From Tubulanus polymorphus (taxonomy: Eukaryota > Nemertea > Palaeonemertea > Tubulaniformes > Tubulanidae): a stretch of DNA of 64,000 bases. Made by a program: the position numbers and the translations under genes. Positions 46,133-57,439 of the stretch are shown here, in pieces. The notes under the pieces are model-generated. The model worked only from the letters and a program-made list of their open reading frames with translations. It ran no database searches and had not been told where the DNA came from. How positions within the stretch are numbered: the stretch's first letter is position 1; the number at the start of each line of letters is the position of its first letter. The stretch is from contig NC_134026.1 in the NCBI RefSeq assembly GCF_964204645.1, forward strand, positions 22,772,650 through 22,836,649, in the 5' to 3' direction.

Positions 46133-47753
46133 CTATTCACATGGTGGATTAGGTGGATCGTTGCTCTGTTTAATATTCCCTTCGTCGCAGGCGGAATTTT
46201 GATCTTCGTTGAGCGAAGATTTATGTCGCGCTGATGAAACGTGGTTGAGGAATGGTTTCAGTTGGGCTGATCTCGGACCGGTCGGAATCAACATATCGCA
46301 CGCCACGCATCTTATATGTACGGTACCCTTATGCATGTCGACAAAGCACGATTCGACGGCTAACCCTTGTTTGACTTTCATCGAGTCGAGTATATCGATG
46401 AAATGATCGACGTCGTTCAGTGTACTTTGACGGACGAGTCGGCTTTTGTTTTCACCTGGAAAGGAATTAAACTCTCGATATCACCTGAATCTGTCGAAAA
46501 CGATGAGTTTTGTTTTTGAATTAAGTTGATTTAAGACAAAAATGCAAGCGCGTATCATAAACTGCACCTACTTTTTGGCGGTTCCGATTGCGATGTCTCT
46601 GTGTAACTGTCGTTTGTCAACGATGGCTTTTTATTTTGAAATATTTCCTGTACAATGATTCTTTCCGGGTCGTTATTTTCAGACATATCGTGAGCACCTC
46701 GCCTTCCTTTTCGATCGCTAAGCATAAACGCGTTGATAACTCTGTCGAATTGGGGGTCAATTCTTTTCGGCTTGGCGGCAGCTTGTTGGCTTTTGTAAAT
46801 GCAGAATATCAGGAGAAACCCGGCGAATATTGAGATGCCCATAGTCACCGAGAAAATGATCCACGCAATGGTGGGATCGAACCCTGAAAGAAAAGGCTTT
46901 CGAAATTATACCTTCAAAAAAAACAAAAAACATGGTGAGATTTAGGAATTATTCACGTGACTATGCGCATATATTTTCTCAATAAGGCCTACATATACCA
47001 AGGTTTGTGGTGATGAAAAAAAATCGAAAAAGATTTTCCTGTTGTATTTTGTAGTTTCAGTAATATAATTAAAAAATAACGGTTTAAAAGTGATATTTTG
47101 TTTAGAATGTCACGATGGGAATTAATAAACCGAAAAGTACAATTGATGGAGTTTGGCAGAATAGATCAGCGATATCACGAAAATCGTCGAACCTTACCAA
47201 TTGTATCGATAAATCCCATTCCTTCGCCGTCCGTCACATTGTATGAGGTTTCGTTCATATTTTGAAGTACGCGAGGTGGATGGTTAATCAAAAATATAGG
47301 CTTCGGTGTAAACACGCACCTTCCCGCGTTATAGACAATCGGCGCGTTTGCTAGATACCATCGGTCAATATATCCATTATCAATTCCATCTATGCACAGC
47401 CTATATTTGCCGTATATTATGCGAGGATTTACTAAGATACGCGGCCGGCAGTAAAGGTACTAAGAGATAATTAGAATTTTATCCACACTGACGGTCGAAG
47501 ACGAACGGTCAACAATAGGTCCGACATCTTCGTCGCAATCAAACGGAAATTTCAATGGAAACATGTCCCATAACAAAAATACCCCCGAGCGACGGAGCTC
47601 TTAATGATGTATCTACATAATATTTACTCTGTAAATTAATGGCAATCATGAATGGCGCCTTGGGACTGCGTCGTTTGCCCACTCGCTCCTTAAGTGAATT
47701 ATCTGAATCTATGCACTTCTTCATCAATCGACCCTCTCTCGTGCAATAATCCC
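46133..47753 (-). CDS. Unrecognised single-pass membrane protein with cytosolic C2H2-like (U1/matrin-type) motif, 5' end unresolved
   Basis: Three exons are well supported in phase on the minus strand. One ends at donor 47198. The second, 46883-46572, has a hydrophobic segment IAWIIFSVTMGISIFAGFLL. The last is 46455-46133 (stop). The upstream edge is less sure: acceptor at 47431 with a preceding exon 47753-47583 keeps one open frame, while acceptor 47459 has the better polypyrimidine tract but no in-phase partner was found. The ectodomain has few cysteines, an N-glycosylation sequon (NETS) and the pattern CIDGIDNGYIDRWYLAN. The cytosolic part ends with RCVAC, 18 residues, then H-x5-H, the spacing style of U1/matrin-type C2H2 fingers. 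No signal peptide was located, so at least one exon is probably missing near 47.8-48.1 kb. I do not recognise the family. Confidence 0.6.
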
Positions 47754-48175
47754 CTGATATCACCCTGGCTCGTCACCGGTCTCGAGGTGTCTTTTGGCGG
47801 GCCGGGGTTGACGATTTTCACGAATGAGGACGTTTTTGTTTCGCAAGTCAAAGGCGGTCCTTTCGGGTCTCTTGTTAAGCCAATTTATAACCAACTATAC
47901 AGATATCCGCCGTCGAGGTAGGCAACGATTTGGAAGTCAGTTAACCACTATGATCCAACAACATTGAGGTCTTTGTCGGGGGTTAAGCGATTCCGGGGAG
48001 TCAATGAAGGCCGTCCTTTTGACCGAACGGCTTTCAAAACAATACATAAGTTAAAATTCGATGCGAGAAAGGATAAACTGGCTACTAAACCTATGTTGTA
48101 CAGTACGCTTCAATAAATTCGCCTTATTGAATCAATACAATCGCCGGATCGCTACTGTGGCAATCGAGTAACAAA

Positions 48176-50903
48176 ATGGCGTCTGCAGAAGTTTCGTCTG
48201 AAAAAAGCCCCCAAAAATTGAAGATTTGTGCATTTTATATAAAAAAGAAGAATCGCAACTGTCGAGTAATACCGTGTAAAGGCTCAATATATTGTGCTGA
48301 GCATATCGGACCAAATCAAGTAAGCGGGTATAAAGTGTCTCATTGAGAAAGAGCAATAAATTCAGTCGTTTTCTAGTAAATTCAATCCAAATTAAATTCA
48401 ATTATGCGCGTTTTTCTATAGGATTGCCTTGGCCGTAAAAGACTACCATGTCCCCTAGATCCTAAGCAGTAAGTACAATGATAAACTATAAACTGGGTAA
48501 CGTTTTGAGATCTAACCCAATATATACAACACAGATAGGCTTAAATGATAGGCCTCTATTTAAATTGAAAATATCAGTTAGATAGTTCATTCTTTGAATT
48601 ACCAGATAATGATGTATAGGTTCCCCTTGGGAATGATAACTATTCATACAAAAAATAGACTCATTTTTCATTATCTTTTCAAAATTTATATCTTTGCAGT
48701 TCTTGCTATGCCGATAAGTTAGAAAAACATTTGAAGAAGTGCAATAGCCGAGAAATGCCTCAACCGGTAAGATTCATATCCTCATACTGAATATACAATA
48801 CCCTCTCAACAGTTGCAAATATGGGAGTAAGCTCAACTGTTAGTTGATTACACTAGCCACTTGGTTAAAGATAAAATATCAAGATTGGCCCCTGTTTATT
48901 TTTGTATTCCAGGCGTATTTTGCAAAGAATGTGAATTCTGGACCTGAGTTAAAAGGTGTCAACAAGGTATATACGCTGAAAGAAAGGAAAAAATTGAAAT
49001 CACTAAAACTTCACTGATTTACAATTATAGTATGATGTTTTTGAAAATTGTGTTTCAGGTTTCAATTCGCTCAGTTCCATCTTCTGATGTATTAGAAATC
49101 ATAGAAAAAGTAAAACACATTTATAAAGGTATTTGCTGGATGAGATCGAAAGGTTTGGTTTGGTTCTTCCAAACGTCTGGAACTAACTCAGTAATGTTGT
49201 CTACTTCGGCAGATAATCCAGTGGAAATTGTGGATGAAGTTTTATTTCATGAATCATTGACAGAAGAGTCTAAAACTCCAGGTTATGGTGAACCAGCCTT
49301 AAAACACATAAATCAACAAGTAAGAACTTCTGTTCACCAACATGGCTGACATACCGGTATAGATTTTCCGCATTCCCCTAACTCTAACTGTTAACCCATA
49401 CATTTTTTTCAGGCTTCTATTATTGGTCAGTTGGACCGATTGAAATGGCTGAATGATAACACAATATACGTGGAGTTTGGTGCTGGCAAAGGTAAGAAAT
49501 GTCTGTCAGTTAATAGAAAATAGAAAATTTGATATGATTTAAATAGATATCATTTCAAACATATTTTTGAACAGGTCATTTAGCTCACTGGACAGTGAAA
49601 TCAGTTCCGCATTCAAAGAATAATAGTTATGTAACAATCGATAGAGGAAGTATAAAACACAAGGTAACATTTGGATTGAACCAACAATTAAAAGTCTTCG
49701 ACATACTCCCATAGATATAAGATGATTTCATATTCCACATTCATTTTAGTTGGATATGCCTCACATATATGACAGCAATGTAGACTTCCATCGACTGAAA
49801 ATTGATATCAAAGATTTAAAACTCGGTAAGAAAAACTGTCACACCATTGCCTGGAAAATCAAAAGTTTACAATTTTTTGTGAAACACGGCCCTGGCAATA
49901 ATATGCATTATGACTTGAACTGAATTCTACCGAATTTGGATTGTTTATTAGATGAAGTGGAATGTATAAAAAATCGCCCAAGACAGATCGTTGCAATGAG
50001 TAAACATCTTTGTGGAGTTGCCACAGGTAATGAATTTCTCAGATACATTGTATTTGTTATTCGAATGTTTTCAATAGAATTACGAATCGGTCATGGACTG
50101 TGTTCATATTTGTTAGATTTGACACTGCAATGTTTAGTCAAAGTCGGGGTATCGGTAGACTCGAATTCAAGTGGTGAGAAGGATGGAAAGCAGGCAAAGG
50201 TACCAAAAGTAGAGGAATCTGAATCGTCAAATAGGTAATATGAAAATTGTTTTATGTTGAATACATGTAGTAATAACCACACTTCTATTATGGTCAACCT
50301 ATTTTCCTAACCAAGTGTATTTCATTCCAGATTATTTCAAATCGTATGAATTGTTGGTTTTCAGTTTTGTAAAAGGAGCAGTTATCGCTCTGTGCTGTCA
50401 TCACCGATGTGACTGGAATAATTACTGCGGGCACAAGTTCTTCACCGATGAGGGACTAGCAGCGAAAGACTTCCAGCTGATGTACTCACTGAGCAGCTGG
50501 GCTATTTGTGGATTTGCCACTAAAGGCATGTATTGTATGAATGTTCAGTATTGTCATTTTGTAAATTTGTTTTGTTAGAGCTTTGTTAAAGTTCTGCTTT
50601 CAATTTACAGAGGAGGAAGGAAAAGAATTAGCACCGATGTAAGTTAAGTTTTATAGTAAGAGCATGTGTATATTTTATTTCTGAACGCGTATCTGACTGT
50701 TTCACTCGTCAAATTTTCATTACAGAAAATTTGGGAACTTGACCAATGAATACAAGGAACATATCGGCCGAATGTGTAAACGAGTAATTGATTTAGGACG
50801 AATGAAATATTTACAAGAGAACGGATTTTATGTGACTTTTAAGAGATACATTGACAGTTCGGTGTCACCGGAAAATATAATGATGGTTATCGAAGCTAGA
50901 TGA
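48176..50903 (+). CDS. TRMT13: tRNA:m4X modification enzyme TRM13 homolog (tRNA 2'-O-methyltransferase)
   Basis: Fourteen exons: 48176-48319, 48422-48468, 48700-48766, 48913-48966, 49059-49128, 49222-49319, 49413-49491, 49575-49663, 49750-49825, 49952-50026, 50117-50234, 50365-50525, 50611-50638, 50726-50903 (427 aa). TRM13 enzymes use S-adenosylmethionine to 2'-O-methylate nucleotide 4 of the acceptor stem of certain tRNAs. Seen in order: a CCCH finger (CAFYIKKKNRNC...CAEH), a CHHC finger (CPLDPKH...H..KC), the SAM-binding VEFGAGKG, MSKHLCGVAT, and the diagnostic ALCCHHRCDW. The intron at 49129-49221 is stop-free and in frame. The donor after 50525 must be GC (AAAG|GCATGT) to keep the conserved C-terminus. 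The start codon is about 420 bp from the divergent unrecognised membrane-protein gene. Confidence 0.93.
49129..49221 (+). other. TRMT13: 93-nt stop-free, in-frame intron of TRMT13 (exitron-like)
   Basis: GTATTT...ATCCAG, exactly 31 codons with no stop, so both retained and spliced forms are translatable. Splicing joins HIYK to VEIVDE and gives a segment close in length to the vertebrate one. Retention adds 31 residues (ICWMRSKGLVW...) that I cannot match to the family. Confidence 0.65.
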
Positions 50904-51027
50904 CCGAATGACTGATAATCTGTGATTTTGATTATTGAAATTACAGCAAAACCAGTTTTAACCTACGGACACGTACATGTACAATCATAATCACTTCATT
51001 AGAATTTACGATAATCAGTATTATGTT

Positions 51028-51663
51028 TTACTCATAATAAGTCGCGAAAACGCAACCAGTTGCAAATAAATCTTTGTCTTTGTACGTATAACTGGCGTAA
51101 TTGTCATTTTCTGCGTCCCACACGCATTTCGAGCCCATCTGATAACCTTGCCCTTTGATATGACCGATCGTGACGATGCAGACGAATTTATATCGCCTCA
51201 AACCGAGGCGTTTTACCGATATTTTGATTCTATCGCTCAAAACGGCGCATTCGCCGTTCAAACTGACGTCGTAGGATTTCCCCTGGAGAGCCGCGTGCAG
51301 AACATCCCGTATTATTCTCTCCACTGGTTCTGGTTGGAATTGTTTGTCCGGTTTCATTTTGAAGGTGTTCGCCGTTCGGTTCAGTTTTTCTTGGTCGGTC
51401 AAGTTCGAAGTCTGGTCGTGAAGCAAATATTGACGCCGTTTCAACGACATGATGCTCGAGATTGACAAACCTCTGAATGATTTGACGGATGTAGTAGAAA
51501 GATTTCTATCCCTGCCGACGTGTTCACTTTTTCTCGCGATCTTTCGCTCGGGGGAAGTTACGATCTGTTTGGTGGCCTCGGACACCTTCTGAATTGCGCA
51601 ATCCGTCTCTTCAGCGTGATGAAAGGATACCTGGTGGTTTGTGTTCTCTGACTTCGAAGTCAT
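51028..51663 (-). CDS. DYNLT5: Dynein light chain Tctex-type 5 (Tctex1 domain-containing protein 1)
   Basis: An uninterrupted 211-codon frame. The first about 100 residues are polar and Ser/Lys-rich. The C-terminal about 105 residues form a Tctex1 domain: PVERIIRDVLHAALQGKSYD, then RYKFVCIVTIGHIKGQGYQMGSKCVWD, ending DLFATGCVFATYYE. Tctex1-type light chains bind dynein intermediate chains or cargo; the DYNLT5 branch is linked to cilia and the testis in vertebrates. The absence of introns contrasts with every other gene here. It converges on TRMT13 with only 124 bp between stop codons. The ATG was chosen as the first in the frame. Assignment to DYNLT5 over other Tctex1-domain proteins is likely, not proven. 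Confidence 0.88.
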   Translation of the reverse strand: MTSKSENTNHQVSFHHAEETDCAIQKVSEATKQIVTSPERKIARKSEHVGRDRNLSTTSVKSFRGLSISSIMSLKRRQYLLHDQTSNLTDQEKLNRTANTFKMKPDKQFQPEPVERIIRDVLHAALQGKSYDVSLNGECAVLSDRIKISVKRLGLRRYKFVCIVTIGHIKGQGYQMGSKCVWDAENDNYASYTYKDKDLFATGCVFATYYE

Positions 51664-53624
51664 GGTCTCCTACGTAAATTGATTATAAAAATGAACAACC
51701 TTCTTAATCAGTCAATAGGATTTTTTAAAGAGGGTCATAATTAATACAAGCGGAACTGTATGCCATATTATGCACCGTGTCCCCTGAGCGCCGAAATAGG
51801 CAAACGAACATTTCTGAATTCTAGAAATTGCTTGATTGTTCATCAAAATTGTCTTGGTTATCTAGAATTCGAAGCTTGAGAGGGGCGTTTTCTAGACCTT
51901 TCAAGGCTTAATATTCATGACATTTCCGGAGTACGAAAAATGTTGAGAACTAGAAAAATGTGGAACTTAGATTCAAAAGGTCGCCCGACCCCCTCTCGTG
52001 ACGCCCAAAGTGATGGTGATGCCCAATTAGTAAATTTCAATTACACCGTTACGCTGAATATGGTTTAACGGCATAACTACAAACGAAAAGGCCAAGACAT
52101 CAGGTATTTTCATCATCTTGCAAACGAAATTGTGTGGATAAGGACGAATGAATTAAATATGTCGTAACTCGAAACGTTGGAGAAGAATGAACAAACATCG
52201 GAAATTTTAAGTTAATTTAGATGAACATAAACTGCAAAAATGAACTAGTTTTGATAATATTTCTTTCGAAATTCGGTGTTTTTTTCCGATATTTCTGCAA
52301 ATTTACACACATTTTAGAACTTACATTAAATGAACTCCTTAAACAATTATTCCAAATAGTAAGTATTTTAATTCAATACTCAATAGCACTTGCACACGTT
52401 CGTCTCTAGCAAAAATATGAAGTGAATGGATATATCAGATACGGCCAACTATTAGTTTTAGCTGTAAGCATAGCTAATTCTTCTGCCTTAATTGGAAATT
52501 GATTATGCGCACTGAAATCTACTTAAAGGACGGATTTTACGTATCTTAAGTTCGCAATTAGATTACATCAAATGATTTATATATTTACTTAGCGTAAAAA
52601 GGTAACTCTCAGGGTGAGCTGCGATTATGAAATATAACGAACTACGGGTACGGTTATCGCCAAAACCAAGACATCAGATATGTTTATCTGGCAGTAAACA
52701 TCTAACGCATTCGTACATGCATGATAACATTGGTAAGATTCAATGGATGGAATTTCATTTAAAACGAAGGGATCATAATATGACAACGAGTTTTCTCACA
52801 GAAAACATACATAAATTATCAAATGGTGCATTATATATAGCTAGAACTTACTATCTTCAAAGCTCATTGCATAGTCCATCTCAATGACAAGCAATAAAAC
52901 AACTATTTTTGAGATCTATGCAAACTGTTCCGACAGAATTGCTATGGTTACCATATACGCAAACTGAATACAGAGTCTGGATATTAGAAGATCTATTAAT
53001 GACACTGGCACACGAATCGTACCCGTAATTAGGCGAAAAAGAGTCCATCAAACTGTCATTTCAACAGTTACGAGAGGTTATTATTACCGTCATTAACGCT
53101 ACGAAGCCAATATTCACGAGTATTGAGTCAGAAATGTAACATTTTGATTTATATATATATATATGAATAATTTCATTTCCAAGATGAATTAATTGCAATA
53201 CGTATCGGCCTCTCCCACGGATCGGAATTAAAACTTACCTTTATGCTTCAATTAATATACAATCTCTGTCTCAAGTGCTCCACTATATCTAGTTTTATTT
53301 CTTCGTGAGAGATATTATTCAAGTTGTAGAATGAGACAAGACACTGATAAGACTCCAAAGGTAACCATAGGTGCGATATAACAAACAGTGACACGAAACA
53401 AGATAATTGTGCCGCATATAGATTCTACTTATTCCATTCTAGATTTTATGAGAAATCAGGATTGTTTATCAAACATGTAAAGATCAGGATTGAGATATAA
53501 AAGTTCAGTAAATAATTGTTACGTTATAAAGCACGGAATTAAAGCAATTCTAATGGCAGAGCTTTGCTTCAGTCTTGGGGCCTAGGTCTGGGACGGTCTT
53601 ATCAATCCTCCAATGATGCATCCT

Positions 53625-53713
53625 TTGTTCATCATCTCGTATGATACATGTACATCCTTGGCCCATCAAACCCTTGTTCATCATCTCTTATGATACATCC
53701 TTGGGCCATCAAA
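53625..53713 (+). repeat. Two-copy tandem repeat (about 46 and 40 bp)
   Basis: Each copy reads TTGTTCATCATCTC(G/T)TATG, then ATACATCC, TTGG and CCATCAAA. The first copy has a short GTACAT insertion. A third partial ATGATGCATCC unit precedes it. Confidence 0.75.
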
Positions 53714-53778
53714 AGCTCCGCTTAAACCCCATAGAAGCAACAACATGCGTGAAAATGTATTTGATGTTTTTCATTTCA

Positions 53779-53784
53779 TTTATT
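53779..53784 (-). promoter_or_regulatory. Poly(A) signal for COA7
   Basis: TTTATT on the plus strand (AATAAA on minus), about 180 nt beyond the COA7 stop codon. Confidence 0.45.
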
Positions 53785-53965
53785 ATGTCTCTGCATCAAA
53801 AAAGGAAATGACAAAGTTCCTACTACACATTGTTTTTCATAGTTAATTACTTCTCACACACATTACATGGAGTTTTCCCCTGTTAAGTCAATGACACAAT
53901 ATTCTCCCAAAACTACACCTAAATTGAAATGTTTACAGATAAAATAATTCTACGAATAACCTAGG

Positions 53966-54847
53966 TCATTGACCGAATGTAACATTTTGTTGTTTTTCAG
54001 TGTGTTGCTTATGCAAGTCTTTGGCTTTATTCTTATAAAATTCTGCTCGTTTTTCATCCTTCTCGACCCCTTCTCCCTTTGCATACATTTGACTTAAATT
54101 AACACAGGCAGGGAAGATTCCTCCATCGCAGCCAAGTTTCGAATAATCGAAAGCCTTTTTCATGTCCTTTTTGATTACATTTTCTTTGCCACTGATATAA
54201 AGCCCACTTAGATGAAAACAACTTATATAATTTCCACCTTTACATGCTTTATCGAAGTATTCTGCAGCCTGTTTATAGTCTTTCTTATGGCTAATTTGCC
54301 CTCCTCCATAAAGAAAAGCCAGGTTGTTACAAGCGGGCATATAACCAGCACTGCACCCTTTATTGTAGTAATCAAATGCAGCTGCTGAACTCTTTTCTTC
54401 ACCTGAAGATATCAAGAAACTAAAATGTATTTTCGTATAATTTCTAAGTTTTCTGAGTGAAGACTTTTCAACTTACCCCCTTTTCCAGTCAATCGAAAGT
54501 TCCCGTATTTGAAACAACTGTGGCCATATTGAAAATCGTCACAATTCGAACGGAAGACTTTGGCAGCTTTCTCAAAGTTTTTACGAAACACCTCTTCAAA
54601 GTCGGCAAGTCTATGGCACCCTTAACATAAAAATACAACCAATTGCTATAAACGCAGACAGAAAATAAATAACATTTGAATTGCATTTGACAGCGTATTG
54701 CGTAATGAAGCCGGAAGTAAGAAATTTAGTAGCCTAAGTTTTACCTTCGGGGTTCTTTTCCTCGAAACACTGATAACGATATTCAATTCCTAAGTTTTTA
54801 AGATATTCCTTAGCCTGCTTTTCATCTTTTAAATCGTATAAACTCAT
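53966..54847 (-). CDS. COA7: Cytochrome c oxidase assembly factor 7 (Sel1-repeat protein)
   Basis: Three minus-strand exons (54847-54745, 54620-54477, 54402-53966) encode 227 aa, against about 231 in human COA7. COA7 is a soluble mitochondrial intermembrane-space protein needed for complex IV assembly and reported to bind heme. The sequence shows about five Sel1-like repeats, each with the spaced-cysteine pattern typical of this protein (for example [57 protein letters not shown]). The paired cysteines in successive repeats fit the disulfide-linked helical hairpins of COA7. The C-terminal tail is charged. No N-terminal presequence is evident, as expected for oxidative-folding import. Boundaries and phases are consistent. 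Confidence 0.94.
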
Positions 54848-57439
54848 TATCAAGGCTTTCGTGATTTCTTATTAGCAATTTAGGTGCTTGAATTTGAAAA
54901 ATTCCAAATCTACATGGGCGCTGACATATTGGATAATCCTAACTACCGTATATTCCATAGTATATGGACTTGGCGTTTCTATAAATAGTAGAATTTGATA
55001 GTATTATTATCATTATTCATAGATCCCTGATTTGTATTTCAGTGGCTGGCTTCAGAATTCATTAATTATAGAGTAATTCCTGTTGATTGTCTTGGATTGT
55101 ATTCGTAATCTATCGGTACTGTAAGTATCATTCACTGCGGACCTGCATAGTTTACACTGACAACGAGAAGTCTAGTAAAAAAAAATCACCGGTTCAAATA
55201 TCTAAATTTAAATTCTGGCTTCATTAAAGCACTAAAAACTGGAATCTGCCTCATTTAGGAACTCTACTAACTGTCAGTAAGTTCAAACCGGTTTTTAAGG
55301 AACTAATTTGAGAAGATTTTTCAAAAAGCATCGACGAAATTAAATTAAATTGACCACCAAATACAAATATAGGCCTAAATTGACTTTATTGAATGACATT
55401 ATCAGATTATTATTATCATATGGAGAATATTGGGATATTGAGCTGAGGCACAGGGGCCTTGCACGACTCTTTACATATTGCTACCCTGGCCTAGCTAAAT
55501 TAGGATGCTTGGTGTATTAGACAAGTTTCATCCCCTGCCCCTCCTCATCAGACTCGTATACATGGTGGGTTTAGTTAGTAGAAGTAGGCTTCAATTATAA
55601 TTGGAGCCTACACTCTACTAATAATCATTTTCTGTGTATTCATGTCTAAAAGCAAACTATCAATTGGTAATTGTAATTTTGAATTCATTATAGTAATGAT
55701 AAGAAGTAAGTGTTTTATTCACCCAGTCCTGGCAGTGGCTGTCTCCACAGTGTATCTCCGTCGCTCTACGATCCTAGTGTAACCAACCACCCAGATGCGT
55801 GCATTCAAATTCGCTGTACAGTTGCCGACCAGAATTTGGTCAGCTTTTTTTGTCCGTGTTCAAACTGCGATATCTCAGCTTGTAAACAACCGATTTTGAT
55901 AAATAAACTATCTACACTAACCTGATGATGTCCTGCGGTAGTTCATTATATCATTTTGACGACAAATTTGATCTTAGTATGACTGGATTTAAGATATAAA
56001 ATTGATGCACTGTTTAACGATGAGACACGCATCGCTCAAGTTGTCTTGTTGCTAACGAACTACAGTGTTACAATGCCTAGTTTCAAAGTGAAAAAATGGT
56101 GTCATTTTTGCTATTTCTTTATTTATATCGCATCAAGCACAGATTATGATGAAGGAACCTCCGAATGAATATAATAATAAGAAAACTGAATGTATGAGGT
56201 TTGAAACGATAGTTTATTTTTTACAATCGGTTTAGTGAAACTGGATTTCTGATGGTTTAAAGTCACAGTGATTTGAGAGTATTGAGAAAATGTCGTTCGC
56301 ATCTTAGTGTCTGTGGTACATCAGACACTAAGGTTCTTGGTGAAGTGTTTTATATATGTAGCCCTAAATCCAGCTTTTAAAAACCACTCAGGAGCGCTTT
56401 ACATAAAAGCCTCATTAAAGAGGAAATGTTTAAATTACATTTATTAACGAAGCAATTGAACCAAATGATCAAGCTGACAGGCATTGAATATTATTGGTGA
56501 AGAGGAAGGTTGCAAAGACACAATAAAAATATCAGGGGTTTGGTTTTTGTAAGGCTATTCAATTTTATTTGAATATCATTGTTGAAAATTGAGATATTTG
56601 AAATGCAGTGTATTCAAGCAGTTATTTGTCATCAGTTAGGCCTATTTGAATATCATAGCTAGAGTCTATTCTGTTTTGTCTTGGATTGATTTTTTACAAA
56701 TATTTCGCTTTATCTTTTTAATACACACCTCAAATTGGTCTTGTGATACGATCAGTGACACTGTGCTGTCTGAATAAACCATCGTGTTTATCCATTTTAC
56801 ATTGTATTGGAGGATTTCCAAAAAGTCTTCATTTTCTCATGTTGAAAAGAGAAAACATCAGCCATTTTTGGAATTTTGGACGATGTACGTTTCCATGATT
56901 TGAAAATTATTTCTAAATGGTAGGCATGGAATTATATTGTTAGAATTGATTTAGTCTATAAAATGGAGTCTCTTTTCTCCGATTCAAATGAGTAAAAGAA
57001 GACATTTTGGCAATCGTTCAATACATTGCAAAATGGATATAAAAACGATGGTTTATTCAGGCTGCAGAGTTTTACTAGTCAAATTGCGGAATCTTTTAAA
57101 AAAATCAAGTGAATATCCCAAAAAATCGATCCTAGACAAAAATAATTAGACTTTAGGCCTACTGCCTTACTGTGTAGTCTGTGTTGGTATAATTGTCAAA
57201 TAACTGTTTAATGTATTTTTTCACAGGTTGAATTGACACATCAAGTGCCATTGTTGCATTGTTCGTTTTCTAATTCGATCGTTTTGATTGCTCTGTGTGA
57301 AGTGTATGCCGTCAAGCAGAACTCTGACGCGAGGTATTCATTTGACGTGTAGAGCAGTGTCCATTTATCCGTTGACTCTACTACAGGCTGGATTAACTGA
57401 TTGAATCAAGCTGTGGTTGAGATAAATATTTTCGTAAAA
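54848..57439. other. Intergenic between divergent COA7 and the WD40 gene
   Basis: No supportable exon. It contains a near-perfect hairpin at 56303-56332 and two TAGGCCTA octamers (55370, 57154). The 71-codon frame at 55710-55925 has no recognisable domain. Core promoters of both genes should lie at the two ends, but no TATA or initiator context stands out. Confidence 0.6.
56303..56332. repeat. Perfect 11-bp-stem hairpin
   Basis: CTTAGTGTCTG and its exact complement CAGACACTAAG are separated by eight bases. It is isolated in the COA7/WD40 intergenic region and is not followed by a T run. Confidence 0.7.

Larger units (their letters stand above)
51664..53965. other. Intergenic, DYNLT5 to COA7
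   Basis: AT-rich with no supportable exon; an 86-codon frame at 52627-52887 has no domain. It contains a short (AT)n run near 53152-53164 and a two-copy direct repeat (53625-53713). The part next to COA7 is probably its 3' UTR. Confidence 0.6.

Noticed and set aside
47694-47921. Plus-strand 75-codon gene
   Set aside because: It opposes the tentative first exon of the minus-strand membrane protein and has no domain or splice context.
50526-50531. Conventional GT donor (GGCAT|GTATTG) for TRMT13
   Set aside because: It shifts the frame and ends the protein before the conserved C-terminal segment.
52627-52887. 86-codon frame between DYNLT5 and COA7
   Set aside because: AT-rich, no domain, no splice partners, length within chance expectation.
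56303-56332. Rho-independent terminator
   Set aside because: Animal intergenic DNA with no following T run; described only as a hairpin.
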